From contig NZ_CP087168.1 of NCBI RefSeq assembly GCF_024748615.1, positions 2,976,001 through 3,040,000 on the forward strand: a stretch of DNA of 64,000 bases. The letters run 5' to 3'. Below are positions 29,602 through 37,551 of this stretch, in pieces. The notes under the pieces were generated by a model. It ran no database searches. It saw nothing but the letters and a program-made list of their open reading frames with translations, and was not told where the DNA came from. The stretch comes from Pseudomonas sp. B21-048. GTDB taxonomy: Bacteria; Pseudomonadota; Gammaproteobacteria; Pseudomonadales; Pseudomonadaceae. Each line of letters opens with the position of its first letter. The stretch's first letter is position 1. Made by a program: the position numbers and the translations under genes.

Positions 29602-29621
29602 CTGACCTGCATCAACACACG

Positions 29622-29650
29622 CCGCAAACACCTGACATAGGTGTTTGCGG
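29622..29650. terminator. Perfect stem-loop downstream of the DUF3203-like gene
   Basis: The 12-base arms CCGCAAACACCT and AGGTGTTTGCGG pair perfectly around the loop GACAT, 20 bp after the stop. There is no T-tract on either strand, so it could be a weak terminator or an mRNA-stabilising structure. Confidence 0.55.
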
Positions 29651-29796
29651 CCAGCCGCTGCGGGTGCATCAGGTTGTTGCGGGCGCGCGCTGGCGACCCA
29701 TCTGATCCGCTTTTTATCGTTTTAGGTGAGTCTGTTATGCAAACAGATCGCGGGTCATAGTGCTCAGGCCTGATGGAGGCTGATGAGCGACAGACC

Positions 29797-31227
29797 ATGA
29801 GCGATAGAATTCCCGTCCGAACCGTTGAACCTGCCTCATTTATAAAAAACAATGAGCCTTTGCGTCCAAAGATAAAGGCCAAATCCAGCGACAACCTGAT
29901 CCACACTCGCAGCTTCACGGGTTTGTTCCGCACCCTGCGCATGAGCGGCACGGGGTTTCTGTTTTTGCTGTTTTTCGGCACGGTATGGCTGAACTGGGGC
30001 GGCCGCCAGGCGGTGCTCTGGGACCTTTCCGAAAGCAAATTTCACATCTTCGGCGCGACCTTCTGGCCGCAGGATTTCATTCTGCTCTCGGCATTGCTGA
30101 TCATCGCTGCCTTCGGCCTGTTTGCGATCACCGTGTTCGCAGGCCGTGTCTGGTGCGGATACACCTGCCCGCAAAGTTCCTGGACCTGGGTCTTCATGTG
30201 GTGCGAGAAGCTCACCGAAGGCGAGCGCAACCAGCGCATCAAACTGCAAGCCGCGCCCTGGGGCTTGAACAAACTGCTCCGCCGCTCGGCCAAACACACC
30301 TTGTGGCTGGCCATCAGCCTGCTCACCGGCCTGACCTTTGTCGGCTACTTCACACCGATCCGTCCGCTGGCCGAAGAATTGCTGACCTTGCAGATCGGCG
30401 GTGTCAGCCTGTTCTGGGTACTGTTTTTCACCGGCGCCACTTACATCAACGCCGGCTGGTTGCGCGAAGCGGTGTGCATGCACATGTGCCCGTATGCGCG
30501 GTTCCAGAGCGTGATGTTCGACAAAGACACCCTGACGATTTCCTACGACGTGGCCCGCGGCGAAAACCGTGGCCCGCGCAAACGTGACGTCAAACCCGCC
30601 GACGTCGGCTTGGGTGACTGCATCGACTGCCAGTTGTGCGTGCAGGTCTGCCCGACCGGCATCGACATCCGCGACGGCTTGCAGATGGAATGCATCGGTT
30701 GCGCCGCATGCATCGACGCCTGCGATTCGATCATGGACAAAATGGGCTATGCCCGTGGGCTGATCAGCTACACCTCGGAACATGAGTTGCAGGGTGGCAA
30801 GACCCACCTGCTGCGCCCGCGCTTGATCGGTTACACCGCGGTGCTGCTGGTGATGATCGGCGCCCTCGCCCTGGCGCTGGTGGAACGGCCGATGGTGTCG
30901 CTGGACGTGAGCAAGGACCGTGGCCTGTTCCGCGAGAACAGTGAAGGCCAGATCGAAAACATCTACAGCCTGAAGGTCATCAACAAAACCCAGCAACGTC
31001 AGGACTATCGATTGACGCTGGTCGATGGCGACGGCTTCCAGCTGCAAGGCAAAACCGAACTGAGCCTGGCCCCCGGTGAGATCGTCGACGTGCCGGTGTC
31101 GGTGGCGATGACCATGGATCGACCGAGCAGTAGCTCACAGACCATCAGTTTCAAGATTGTCGACAGCGATGAGCCGGAGATCTACAGCGTGGCCAAGAGC
31201 CGGTTTGTTGCGCCGATGAACCGCTGA
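29797..31227 (+). CDS. ccoG: CcoG-type cytochrome c oxidase accessory ferredoxin
   Basis: The 476-residue membrane protein has the CcoG/RdxA/FixG layout. It has N-terminal membrane spans, the conserved CGYTCPQSSWTWVFMWCEK segment, a pair of 4Fe-4S motifs (CIDCQLCVQVCP and CIGCAACIDACD) and a C-terminal Ig-like FixG_C domain from about residue 360. CcoG acts as a cupric reductase during copper loading of cbb3 oxidase. Unusually it is not beside ccoNOPQ or ccoIS here. ATG 29797 gives a typical N-terminus (MSDRIPVRTVEPASF); an in-frame ATG at 29773 is also possible. The frame lacks a strong ribosome-binding site at either position. Confidence 0.9.
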   Translation: MSDRIPVRTVEPASFIKNNEPLRPKIKAKSSDNLIHTRSFTGLFRTLRMSGTGFLFLLFFGTVWLNWGGRQAVLWDLSESKFHIFGATFWPQDFILLSALLIIAAFGLFAITVFAGRVWCGYTCPQSSWTWVFMWCEKLTEGERNQRIKLQAAPWGLNKLLRRSAKHTLWLAISLLTGLTFVGYFTPIRPLAEELLTLQIGGVSLFWVLFFTGATYINAGWLREAVCMHMCPYARFQSVMFDKDTLTISYDVARGENRGPRKRDVKPADVGLGDCIDCQLCVQVCPTGIDIRDGLQMECIGCAACIDACDSIMDKMGYARGLISYTSEHELQGGKTHLLRPRLIGYTAVLLVMIGALALALVERPMVSLDVSKDRGLFRENSEGQIENIYSLKVINKTQQRQDYRLTLVDGDGFQLQGKTELSLAPGEIVDVPVSVAMTMDRPSSSSQTISFKIVDSDEPEIYSVAKSRFVAPMNR

Positions 31228-31280
31228 GCCTTTAAGATGCAATCCTTTGTCAGAGGCAGTCCCCTGTCAGATGCGGTCTC

Positions 31281-31389
31281 TGTGGCGAGGGAGCTTGCTC
31301 CCGCTGGGGTGCGAAGCGCCCCCCCAAATTTACGACTGCTACGCAGCCGAGCGGGACGGCGCGGCGATCCGACAAGCTCCCTCGCCACA
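31281..31389. repeat. Composite REP pair upstream of the MocR-type gene
   Basis: It starts with TGTGGCGAGGGAGCTTGCTC and ends with AAGCTCCCTCGCCACA, so the ends are complementary. The inner part holds a small palindrome (GGGTGCGAAGCGCCCCCCC). The right 61 bases recur at 33741-33801 with two mismatches. It separates ccoG from the next gene. Confidence 0.8.
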
Positions 31390-31426
31390 AAAGGGCACCC
31401 ATGAATAACTTCAAACCAGGCACTCG

Positions 31427-32836
31427 ATGAAACGCTACGAAAAATTCGCCGACGATATCGCTGAACTGATCCGTTGCGGCGTTCTCGGTCCCGGCCAGCG
31501 GGTGCCATCGGTGCGTTACGCCAGCCAGACCTACGGCGTCAGCCCGTCCACGGTGTTCCAGGCCTATTACCTGCTCGAACGCCGTGGCCTGATCCGCGCC
31601 CGGCCGCGTTCCGGCTACTTCGTCAATACGCATGCACCGAGTCCGTTCTCGGAGCCGGTGATCAGCAGCCAGGTTAACGAGTCCACCGAAGTCGATGTCA
31701 GCGAACTGGTGTTTTCGGTGCTGGACTCAATCAAGGACCCGACTACCGTGCCCTTCGGCTCGGCTTTCCCCAGCCCCACTCTGTTTCCGCTGCAACGCCT
31801 GTCTCGCTCGCTGGCCAGTGCCGCCCGGGAAATGGACCCGCGCATGGTGGTCACCGACCTGTCGCCGGGTAACCCGCAACTGCGTCGGCAAATAGCCCTG
31901 CGCTACATGGTCGGCGGGCTGATGCTACCCATGGAAGAACTGCTGATCACCAACGGCGCCCTCGAAGCCCTGAACCTGTGCCTGCAAGCGGTGACCGAAC
32001 CCGGTGATCTGGTGGCCATCGAAGCCCCCGCGTTCTACGCCAGCCTGCAAGTGCTGGAACGGTTGAAGCTCAAAGCAGTGGAAATTCCCGTCCACCCGCG
32101 AGACGGCATCGATCTCGGCGTGCTCGCCCAAACCCTGGAGCGGCATCCGATCAAGGCCTGCTGGTGCATGACCAGTTTCCAGAACCCCATGGGCGCGACC
32201 ATGCCCGAGGCAAAAAAGCTGGAACTGGTGGAGTTGTTGCGTAGCCATCAGGTGCCGCTGATCGAGGACGACGTCTACGCCGAGCTTTATTACGGCCAAC
32301 AGGCGCCAAAACCGGCCAAGGCTTTCGATAGTGACGGTCTGGTGATGCACTGTGGATCGTTCGCCAAGAGCCTGGCCCCCGGCTACCGCATCGGCTGGGT
32401 CGCCGCCGGGCGCTATGCACAGAAAATCGAACGCCTGAAACTGATGACCTCACTTTGCGCCTCGATGCCCGCCCAGGCCGCCATCGCCGATTATCTGCAG
32501 CACGGCGGCTACGACCGGCACCTGCGCAAACTGCGTTACGCCCTGGAAGAACAGCAAAGCGCCATGCTCGCCGCCATCGCCCGTTACTTCCCGGCGCAAA
32601 CACGCGTCAGCCAACCGGCCGGCGGTTATTTCCTGTGGCTGGAACTGCCGCCGCAAATGGATTCGCTGAAGTTGTTTCAGATGGCGTTGGCACAAGGGAT
32701 CAGCATCGCGCCGGGGCCGATTTTTTCAGCGACCCAGCGATTCAGGAATTGTATTCGGCTGAATTATGGGAGCCCCTGGACTGAGGATTCGGAGAAGGCG
32801 ATGGAGACGTTAGGGCGGATTGTCAGATCTTTCTAA
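31427..32836 (+). CDS. MocR-type GntR/aminotransferase-like transcriptional regulator
   Basis: The 469-residue protein begins with a GntR-type winged helix (residues 1-70; VPSVRYASQTYGVSPSTVFQ as the DNA-recognition part) and continues as a type I aminotransferase fold. The PLP-lysine motif is SFAKSLAPGYRIGW near residues 310-323, with NPMGATMP and EDDVYAELYYG as cofactor-binding segments. Such proteins resemble E. coli YdcR and generally regulate B6, amino acid or polyamine genes with PLP-amino acid as effector. The target is not visible; it is followed by a convergent SDR gene rather than a divergent partner. Confidence 0.9.
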   Translation: MKRYEKFADDIAELIRCGVLGPGQRVPSVRYASQTYGVSPSTVFQAYYLLERRGLIRARPRSGYFVNTHAPSPFSEPVISSQVNESTEVDVSELVFSVLDSIKDPTTVPFGSAFPSPTLFPLQRLSRSLASAAREMDPRMVVTDLSPGNPQLRRQIALRYMVGGLMLPMEELLITNGALEALNLCLQAVTEPGDLVAIEAPAFYASLQVLERLKLKAVEIPVHPRDGIDLGVLAQTLERHPIKACWCMTSFQNPMGATMPEAKKLELVELLRSHQVPLIEDDVYAELYYGQQAPKPAKAFDSDGLVMHCGSFAKSLAPGYRIGWVAAGRYAQKIERLKLMTSLCASMPAQAAIADYLQHGGYDRHLRKLRYALEEQQSAMLAAIARYFPAQTRVSQPAGGYFLWLELPPQMDSLKLFQMALAQGISIAPGPIFSATQRFRNCIRLNYGSPWTEDSEKAMETLGRIVRSF

Positions 32837-32860
32837 AATCAAAAGATCTTGCCCCTGATC

Positions 32861-33607
32861 TTACCGCCCACCGCCGAGATCAACAAAAGTCCCCGTTGCA
32901 TAAGAAGCCTTATCCGACAACAACCACACAATCGCCTCCGCCACTTCATCCGGCCGCCCACCGCGAGCCATCGGGATCGCCGATTCCAGCTTGCTGACCC
33001 GGTCCGGATCGCCGCTCAATGCATGGAAATCGGTGTAGATGTAACCCGGCCGCACGGCATTGACGCGAATCCCCTCGCCCGCCACTTCCTTGGACAGACC
33101 GATGGTGAAGGTGTCCAACGCGCCTTTGGACGCGGCGTAATCCACGTACTCGTTGGGTGCCCCCAAACGCGAGGCAACCGACGACACATTGACGATGCTG
33201 CCACCCTGCCCGCCATGCTTGGGTGACATGCGCAAAATGGCGTGTTTGGCGCAGAGGATCGGCGCCAGGACGTTGGTTTTGAGGATTTTCAGAATACGGA
33301 ACTCAGACATTTCGTCGACCCGCGACTTTTGCCCGACGGTGCCGGCATTGTTCACCAGCGCCGTGACCCGGCCCAGTTCAGTGTCCACGCGGTGGAACAG
33401 ACCGATCACTTCGTCTTCGATGCTGACATCGGCGCGTACCGCAATGGCCTGGGCGCCGAGTGCGCGGACTTGCTCCAGTACACTGAGGGCTGCCTGTTCG
33501 TCGGACTGATAGTTGATACAGATCCGATAGCCCTGCTCGGCGGCTAGCAGGGCCGTGGCGGCGCCAATTCCGCGGCTGCCGCCGGTGATGACGATGACTT
33601 TGTCCAT
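32861..33607 (-). CDS. SDR family oxidoreductase
   Basis: The 248-residue protein is a classical short-chain dehydrogenase with the TGGSRGIG nucleotide-binding loop at residues 8-15, a NNAG motif, the catalytic YAASK motif and a C-terminal ATGTFVDLGGGR end. It resembles glucose/3-oxoacyl reductase-type SDRs, but the substrate cannot be deduced. GGGAGAA lies 6 bp before ATG 33607, which is preferred over the upstream in-frame start at 33649. It converges on the MocR-type gene with a 24-bp gap. Confidence 0.9.
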   Translation of the reverse strand: MDKVIVITGGSRGIGAATALLAAEQGYRICINYQSDEQAALSVLEQVRALGAQAIAVRADVSIEDEVIGLFHRVDTELGRVTALVNNAGTVGQKSRVDEMSEFRILKILKTNVLAPILCAKHAILRMSPKHGGQGGSIVNVSSVASRLGAPNEYVDYAASKGALDTFTIGLSKEVAGEGIRVNAVRPGYIYTDFHALSGDPDRVSKLESAIPMARGGRPDEVAEAIVWLLSDKASYATGTFVDLGGGR

Positions 33608-33740
33608 GCTGGCTTCTCCCCCGTTCCAAGCGTAAGCAGTCGGGGCCAAGAATAACCGCCATTTCGCGGTTTTGCATGAACCTGTGTCAATTCCAATCCC
33701 ACAAATCTGTGCGGTACATCAGATAAATCGAGGTGTCTGG

Positions 33741-33801
33741 TTTACGACTGCTACGCAGCCGAACGGGACGGTGCGGCGATCCGACAAGCTCCCTCGCCAC
33801 A
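33741..33801. repeat. 61-bp half-REP copy
   Basis: Bases match 31329-31389 with two substitutions. The copy lacks the left partner arm, so it is a single half element. It lies between the SDR gene start and the 3' end of the MHYT-GGDEF-EAL gene. Confidence 0.8.
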
Positions 33802-33809
33802 GGGGTCCA

Positions 33810-35891
33810 TCAGCCAGTAGCCGATTGCTCTGCACGGTGAATATCGGCCATGAAACGATCAGCAGGCAGCGGGTGCCCCAGCAGGTAGCCCTGCAACGAG
33901 TCGCAGCCCAATTGGGTCAGGAAATCTTGCTGGACATCGGTTTCCACCCCTTCGGCGACGATCCGCAAGCCCAATGCCTGTCCCAGCGCAACGATGGCCG
34001 AAACGATGGCCGCGTCGTCGCTGTCGTGCTCCAGATCGCGAACGAAGCCCCGATCAATCTTCAGTTCATTGGCCGGCAGGCGCTTGAGGTACATCAAACT
34101 AGAATAGCCGGTGCCAAAGTCGTCGATGGACAGGTCGACGCCCATTTCCGAGAGTTCCCGCAGTACCGTCATGCTCGCATCGGCGTCGCTCATGGCGGTG
34201 GTTTCGGTGATTTCCAGGGTCAGGCTGTTGGCCGGCAAATGATGAGCGGCCAGGGCCTTGGCGACGCTCTGCACCAATCCGACGTGGCAGAACTGCAAGG
34301 CTGAGAGGTTCACCGCGATGCGCCAGTCGGTGTAACCGAGTACGTACCACTCGCGCATTTGCCGACAGGCTTCGTTGAGCACCCATTCGCCAATGGGAAT
34401 GATCAGCCCGGTCTTCTCCGCAAGGTCGATGAACATATCCGGCAGCAATATGCCCTGGGTCGGATGTATCCACCGCAACAGAGCTTCGGCGCCTACCGGC
34501 CGGCCATTGCCGGCGTCGAACTTGGGTTGGTAATAGAGACTGAACTGCTGCTGATCGACGGCATTGCGCAGGTCTTGCAGCAACTGCAGCTGTTTGCGCG
34601 CGTTGCTGTTCATCGACACGTCGAAGAAGCGGTGGCCGTTTTTCCCTGCGCCCTTGGCGTGGTACATCGCGGCGTCGGCGTTCATCAGCAACTCCTCGGC
34701 GGTCTGACCATTGCCCGGATAGAGCGCGATGCCGACGCTGGCGGAAATCTGCAAGTCATGTTCCGCTACCCGGAACGAGCGCCCGATCAGCCCGACCTGA
34801 CGCGCCGCCAGGTTCAGCGCGTCATTCGCCCCGGCAAGTTGCACCAGCAGCACGAATTCATCGCCGCCGATCCGCGCCAGGGTGTCCTGGCTGCGCAAGT
34901 CTTCACGCAGGCGCAGGCTGACCGCACGCAGCAACTGGTCGCCCATGTGGTGCCCAAAAGCATCGTTGACCGGTTTGAAGCCATCCAGATCGATGAACAT
35001 CAGCGCAAAACAACCGCCCTGCTCCTGCACCCTCGACATCGCCTGATCGATACGGTCGGCCAGCAACACGCGGTTTGGCAGCCCGGTCAGGGTGTCGTGC
35101 AGCGCCAGTTGGGTGAGTTCGCGATTGGCCTCGGTCAGCGAGCGGGCCAGGTCCGCGGTGCGAGCTTCCAGGCGCGCATCGAGGATCGATGTCAGCAAGG
35201 CAATGCTCAACACCGCCAGGGTGGTGATCAGAACAAGATTATCCAGGCCCTCGCCATTCAGCCCATCGACCGCCGCGCCACAGAAACTGCCGTCGGCAAA
35301 GCGCGCCGCCGCCATGCCGGTGTAGTGCATGCCGACGATGGCGATGCCCATGATCACTGCAGCACCGGCGCGAATCAGGCGAACATACGGCGTGTGCCGA
35401 CGCAAGCGAAACGCGATCCATAACGCCGCGCCCGCCGCACCGACGGCAATCAGCAGCGAGGCACTGAACAGGGTCGGGTCGTAATCGATGCCCGGCTGCA
35501 TGAGCATGGCGGCCATGCCGGTGTAATGCATCGCGCTGATGCCCGCGCCCATGACCAGCGAGCCGAACCCCAGTTGCCAGGCCGGCAGTTGCGGCTGGCT
35601 GACCAGCCACAGGGCAAAACCGCAAGACAGGATCGCAATCAATAGGGACAGCGAGGTCAAGACCGCGTCGAAGCCCAGATCGATCGGTAATGTGAAGGCG
35701 AGCATGCCGATGAAATGCATCGACCACACGCCGATCCCCATCGCAAAAGCGCCACCCGCTGTCCACAGATGCACCGCCCGCCCCTTGGACGTGGCGATGC
35801 GCCCGGTCAGATCGAGCGCGGTATAAGAGGCGAGTATCGCCACACACAATGATATGAAAACCAGGGTAATGGAATAACTACCGATAAGCAT
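33810..35891 (-). CDS. MHYT-GGDEF-EAL membrane c-di-GMP protein
   Basis: The 693-residue protein starts with seven predicted membrane spans carrying three MHYT-type motifs (MHFIGM, MHYTGM, MHYTGM), proposed to sense oxygen, CO or NO through copper. Then come a GGDEF domain with intact GGDEF (ARIGGDEFVLL) and an EAL domain with EALLRW, LKIDRGFVRDL and EGVETD. Both the cyclase and phosphodiesterase signatures look intact; related proteins (PA3311/NbdA, MucR types) can act in either direction. ATG 35891 begins right at the first span; the frame is open 90 bp upstream, but those residues look unrelated. GAGAAG lies before the ATG. Confidence 0.92.
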   Translation of the reverse strand: MLIGSYSITLVFISLCVAILASYTALDLTGRIATSKGRAVHLWTAGGAFAMGIGVWSMHFIGMLAFTLPIDLGFDAVLTSLSLLIAILSCGFALWLVSQPQLPAWQLGFGSLVMGAGISAMHYTGMAAMLMQPGIDYDPTLFSASLLIAVGAAGAALWIAFRLRRHTPYVRLIRAGAAVIMGIAIVGMHYTGMAAARFADGSFCGAAVDGLNGEGLDNLVLITTLAVLSIALLTSILDARLEARTADLARSLTEANRELTQLALHDTLTGLPNRVLLADRIDQAMSRVQEQGGCFALMFIDLDGFKPVNDAFGHHMGDQLLRAVSLRLREDLRSQDTLARIGGDEFVLLVQLAGANDALNLAARQVGLIGRSFRVAEHDLQISASVGIALYPGNGQTAEELLMNADAAMYHAKGAGKNGHRFFDVSMNSNARKQLQLLQDLRNAVDQQQFSLYYQPKFDAGNGRPVGAEALLRWIHPTQGILLPDMFIDLAEKTGLIIPIGEWVLNEACRQMREWYVLGYTDWRIAVNLSALQFCHVGLVQSVAKALAAHHLPANSLTLEITETTAMSDADASMTVLRELSEMGVDLSIDDFGTGYSSLMYLKRLPANELKIDRGFVRDLEHDSDDAAIVSAIVALGQALGLRIVAEGVETDVQQDFLTQLGCDSLQGYLLGHPLPADRFMADIHRAEQSATG

Positions 35892-36032
35892 GGGACTTCT
35901 CGTGACCGCTCCCGCCGGTTTGCGTAATTCTCGGGGAGCAAAGCCGGCGATTGTACTGATTTCGTGGATGAACGCACTCACAAAGTAATCAAAAGGCCAT
36001 CAAGAAGATGAAACGTTTGACTGTTGCTCAAC

Positions 36033-36065
36033 TGATCGTACCCACGCAGAGCGTGGGTACGATCA
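36033..36065. terminator. Perfect stem-loop downstream of opmB
   Basis: Arms of 15 bases (TGATCGTACCCACGC and its exact complement) pair around loop AGA. It lies 5 bp after the opmB stop in transcription direction. It belongs to the same palindrome type as 20488 and 26216, as a single copy, and probably ends or protects the muxABC-opmB message. Confidence 0.7.
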
Positions 36066-36069
36066 TGCG

Positions 36070-37551
36070 TTATTCCTTGTCACTCACCTGAAGCTGCCCG
36101 TCCCACCCGCCGCCCAGTGCGGCAATCAATTGCACGCTGGCGATCAAGCGGCTCTGCAGCAAACTCAGCACGTTGCGTTCGTTGCTCAACGCCGTGGCTT
36201 GAACCACCACCACATCCAGATAAGCAATCACCCCGGCCTTGTACTGATTCTGGGTCAATCGCAAGGATTCTCGCGCCGCATCCAGGGCTTCCTGGCGCAC
36301 CTTGGCTTCGTCTTCCAGCACCTTGAGTTGCACCAGATAGTTTTCCACTTCACGGAAGCCGTCGAGCACGGTCTGGCGGTACTTGGCGACGGTTTCGTCA
36401 TAGGCCGCTTCGCTGCGATCGACTTCCGCCGAGCGCTGCCCACCGTCGAACAGGGTCATGGCCAGTTGCGGGCCGACCGACCAGAAGCGGTTCGGTACGC
36501 TGATCCAGTTGTTAGAGGTGCTGCTGCTATAGCCGCCGTTCAGGCTCAGGGTCAGGTCTGGGTAGTAAGCGGCTTTGGCCACGCCGATGTTGGCGTTGGC
36601 GGCCATCACCGAGCGCTCGGCGGAGGCGATGTCGGGGCGGCGTTCCAGCAATTGCGAAGGCAGGCTCAGCGGTACCTGCGGCAATGCCGGGATATCTTTG
36701 GTTTCAGCCAGGCTGAATTCGGCCGGAGGCAGACCAATCAGCACAGCGATGGCGTTTTCGAACTGCGCGCGCTGCCAGATCAGGTCGACCATCTCCGCCT
36801 GGGTGCTTTTAAGCTGAGTGGTGGCCTGGGCCACTGCGTCCTTGCCGGAGACACCGGCGCGGTACTGGTTTTCGGTCATGGTCAGCGAACGTTGATAGGC
36901 CTCGACCGTCGCTTCCAGCAGGCGTTTCTGTTCGTCGATCACCCGCAGTTGCAGGTAGTTCTGCACCAGCTCCGATTGCTGGCTCAGGCGCATCGCCGCC
37001 AAGTCGGCAAAACTCGCCTCGGCGTTGGCCGTGTCAGCTTCAAGGCCTCGGCGCAACTTGCCCCAGACATCCGCTTCCCAGCTGACCCCGGCCTGCGCCG
37101 TGTAGGTGTCGCGAATACCACTGGAAGAACTGCTCAGGCTCGAACTGCTGCTACCGGTGCCCTGGCTGGAACGGGTTTTCCCGACGGTCAGGTCCACCGT
37201 TGGGAAAAACGCACCCCGGGCACTGCGCACCAAGGCTTGGGCCTGACGGTACTGGGCTTCGGACTGCGCGACGGTCTGGTTGGCGCTGTTGAGTTTTTCG
37301 ATCAAGCCATTGAGCTGCTGATCACCGTACAGCTCCCACCAGGCACCGCGCGCCAGAGAGTCGCTGGGATTGGCCTGACGCCAGCCAGCCGCTTCTTTGT
37401 ACTGTGCCGGCGCGGCGGCTTGCGGGCGCTGGTAATCCGGGCCGATGGCGCAGGCACTGAGCATCGCCACACACAGCGACAGGCTCAGCAAACGCGAGCC
37501 TCGGGCCGTGATCAGCGGTGCAACCCGGTTGATAAGCGAACGGTCAGTCAT
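36070..37551 (-). CDS. opmB: Outer membrane efflux lipoprotein OpmB
   Basis: This 493-residue TolC-like outer membrane factor has a lipoprotein signal peptide (hydrophobic SLSLCVAMLSAC with the lipidated Cys in LSAC near residue 34) and then CAIGPDYQRP, typical of the NodT/OprM family. Two repeats of the efflux-protein domain with long helices follow, including YRAGVSGKDAV and YKAGVIAYLDVV. It should form the outer channel for MuxABC. Its start overlaps the muxC stop by 4 bp. A stem-loop follows its stop. Confidence 0.92.
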   Translation of the reverse strand: MTDRSLINRVAPLITARGSRLLSLSLCVAMLSACAIGPDYQRPQAAAPAQYKEAAGWRQANPSDSLARGAWWELYGDQQLNGLIEKLNSANQTVAQSEAQYRQAQALVRSARGAFFPTVDLTVGKTRSSQGTGSSSSSLSSSSSGIRDTYTAQAGVSWEADVWGKLRRGLEADTANAEASFADLAAMRLSQQSELVQNYLQLRVIDEQKRLLEATVEAYQRSLTMTENQYRAGVSGKDAVAQATTQLKSTQAEMVDLIWQRAQFENAIAVLIGLPPAEFSLAETKDIPALPQVPLSLPSQLLERRPDIASAERSVMAANANIGVAKAAYYPDLTLSLNGGYSSSTSNNWISVPNRFWSVGPQLAMTLFDGGQRSAEVDRSEAAYDETVAKYRQTVLDGFREVENYLVQLKVLEDEAKVRQEALDAARESLRLTQNQYKAGVIAYLDVVVVQATALSNERNVLSLLQSRLIASVQLIAALGGGWDGQLQVSDKE

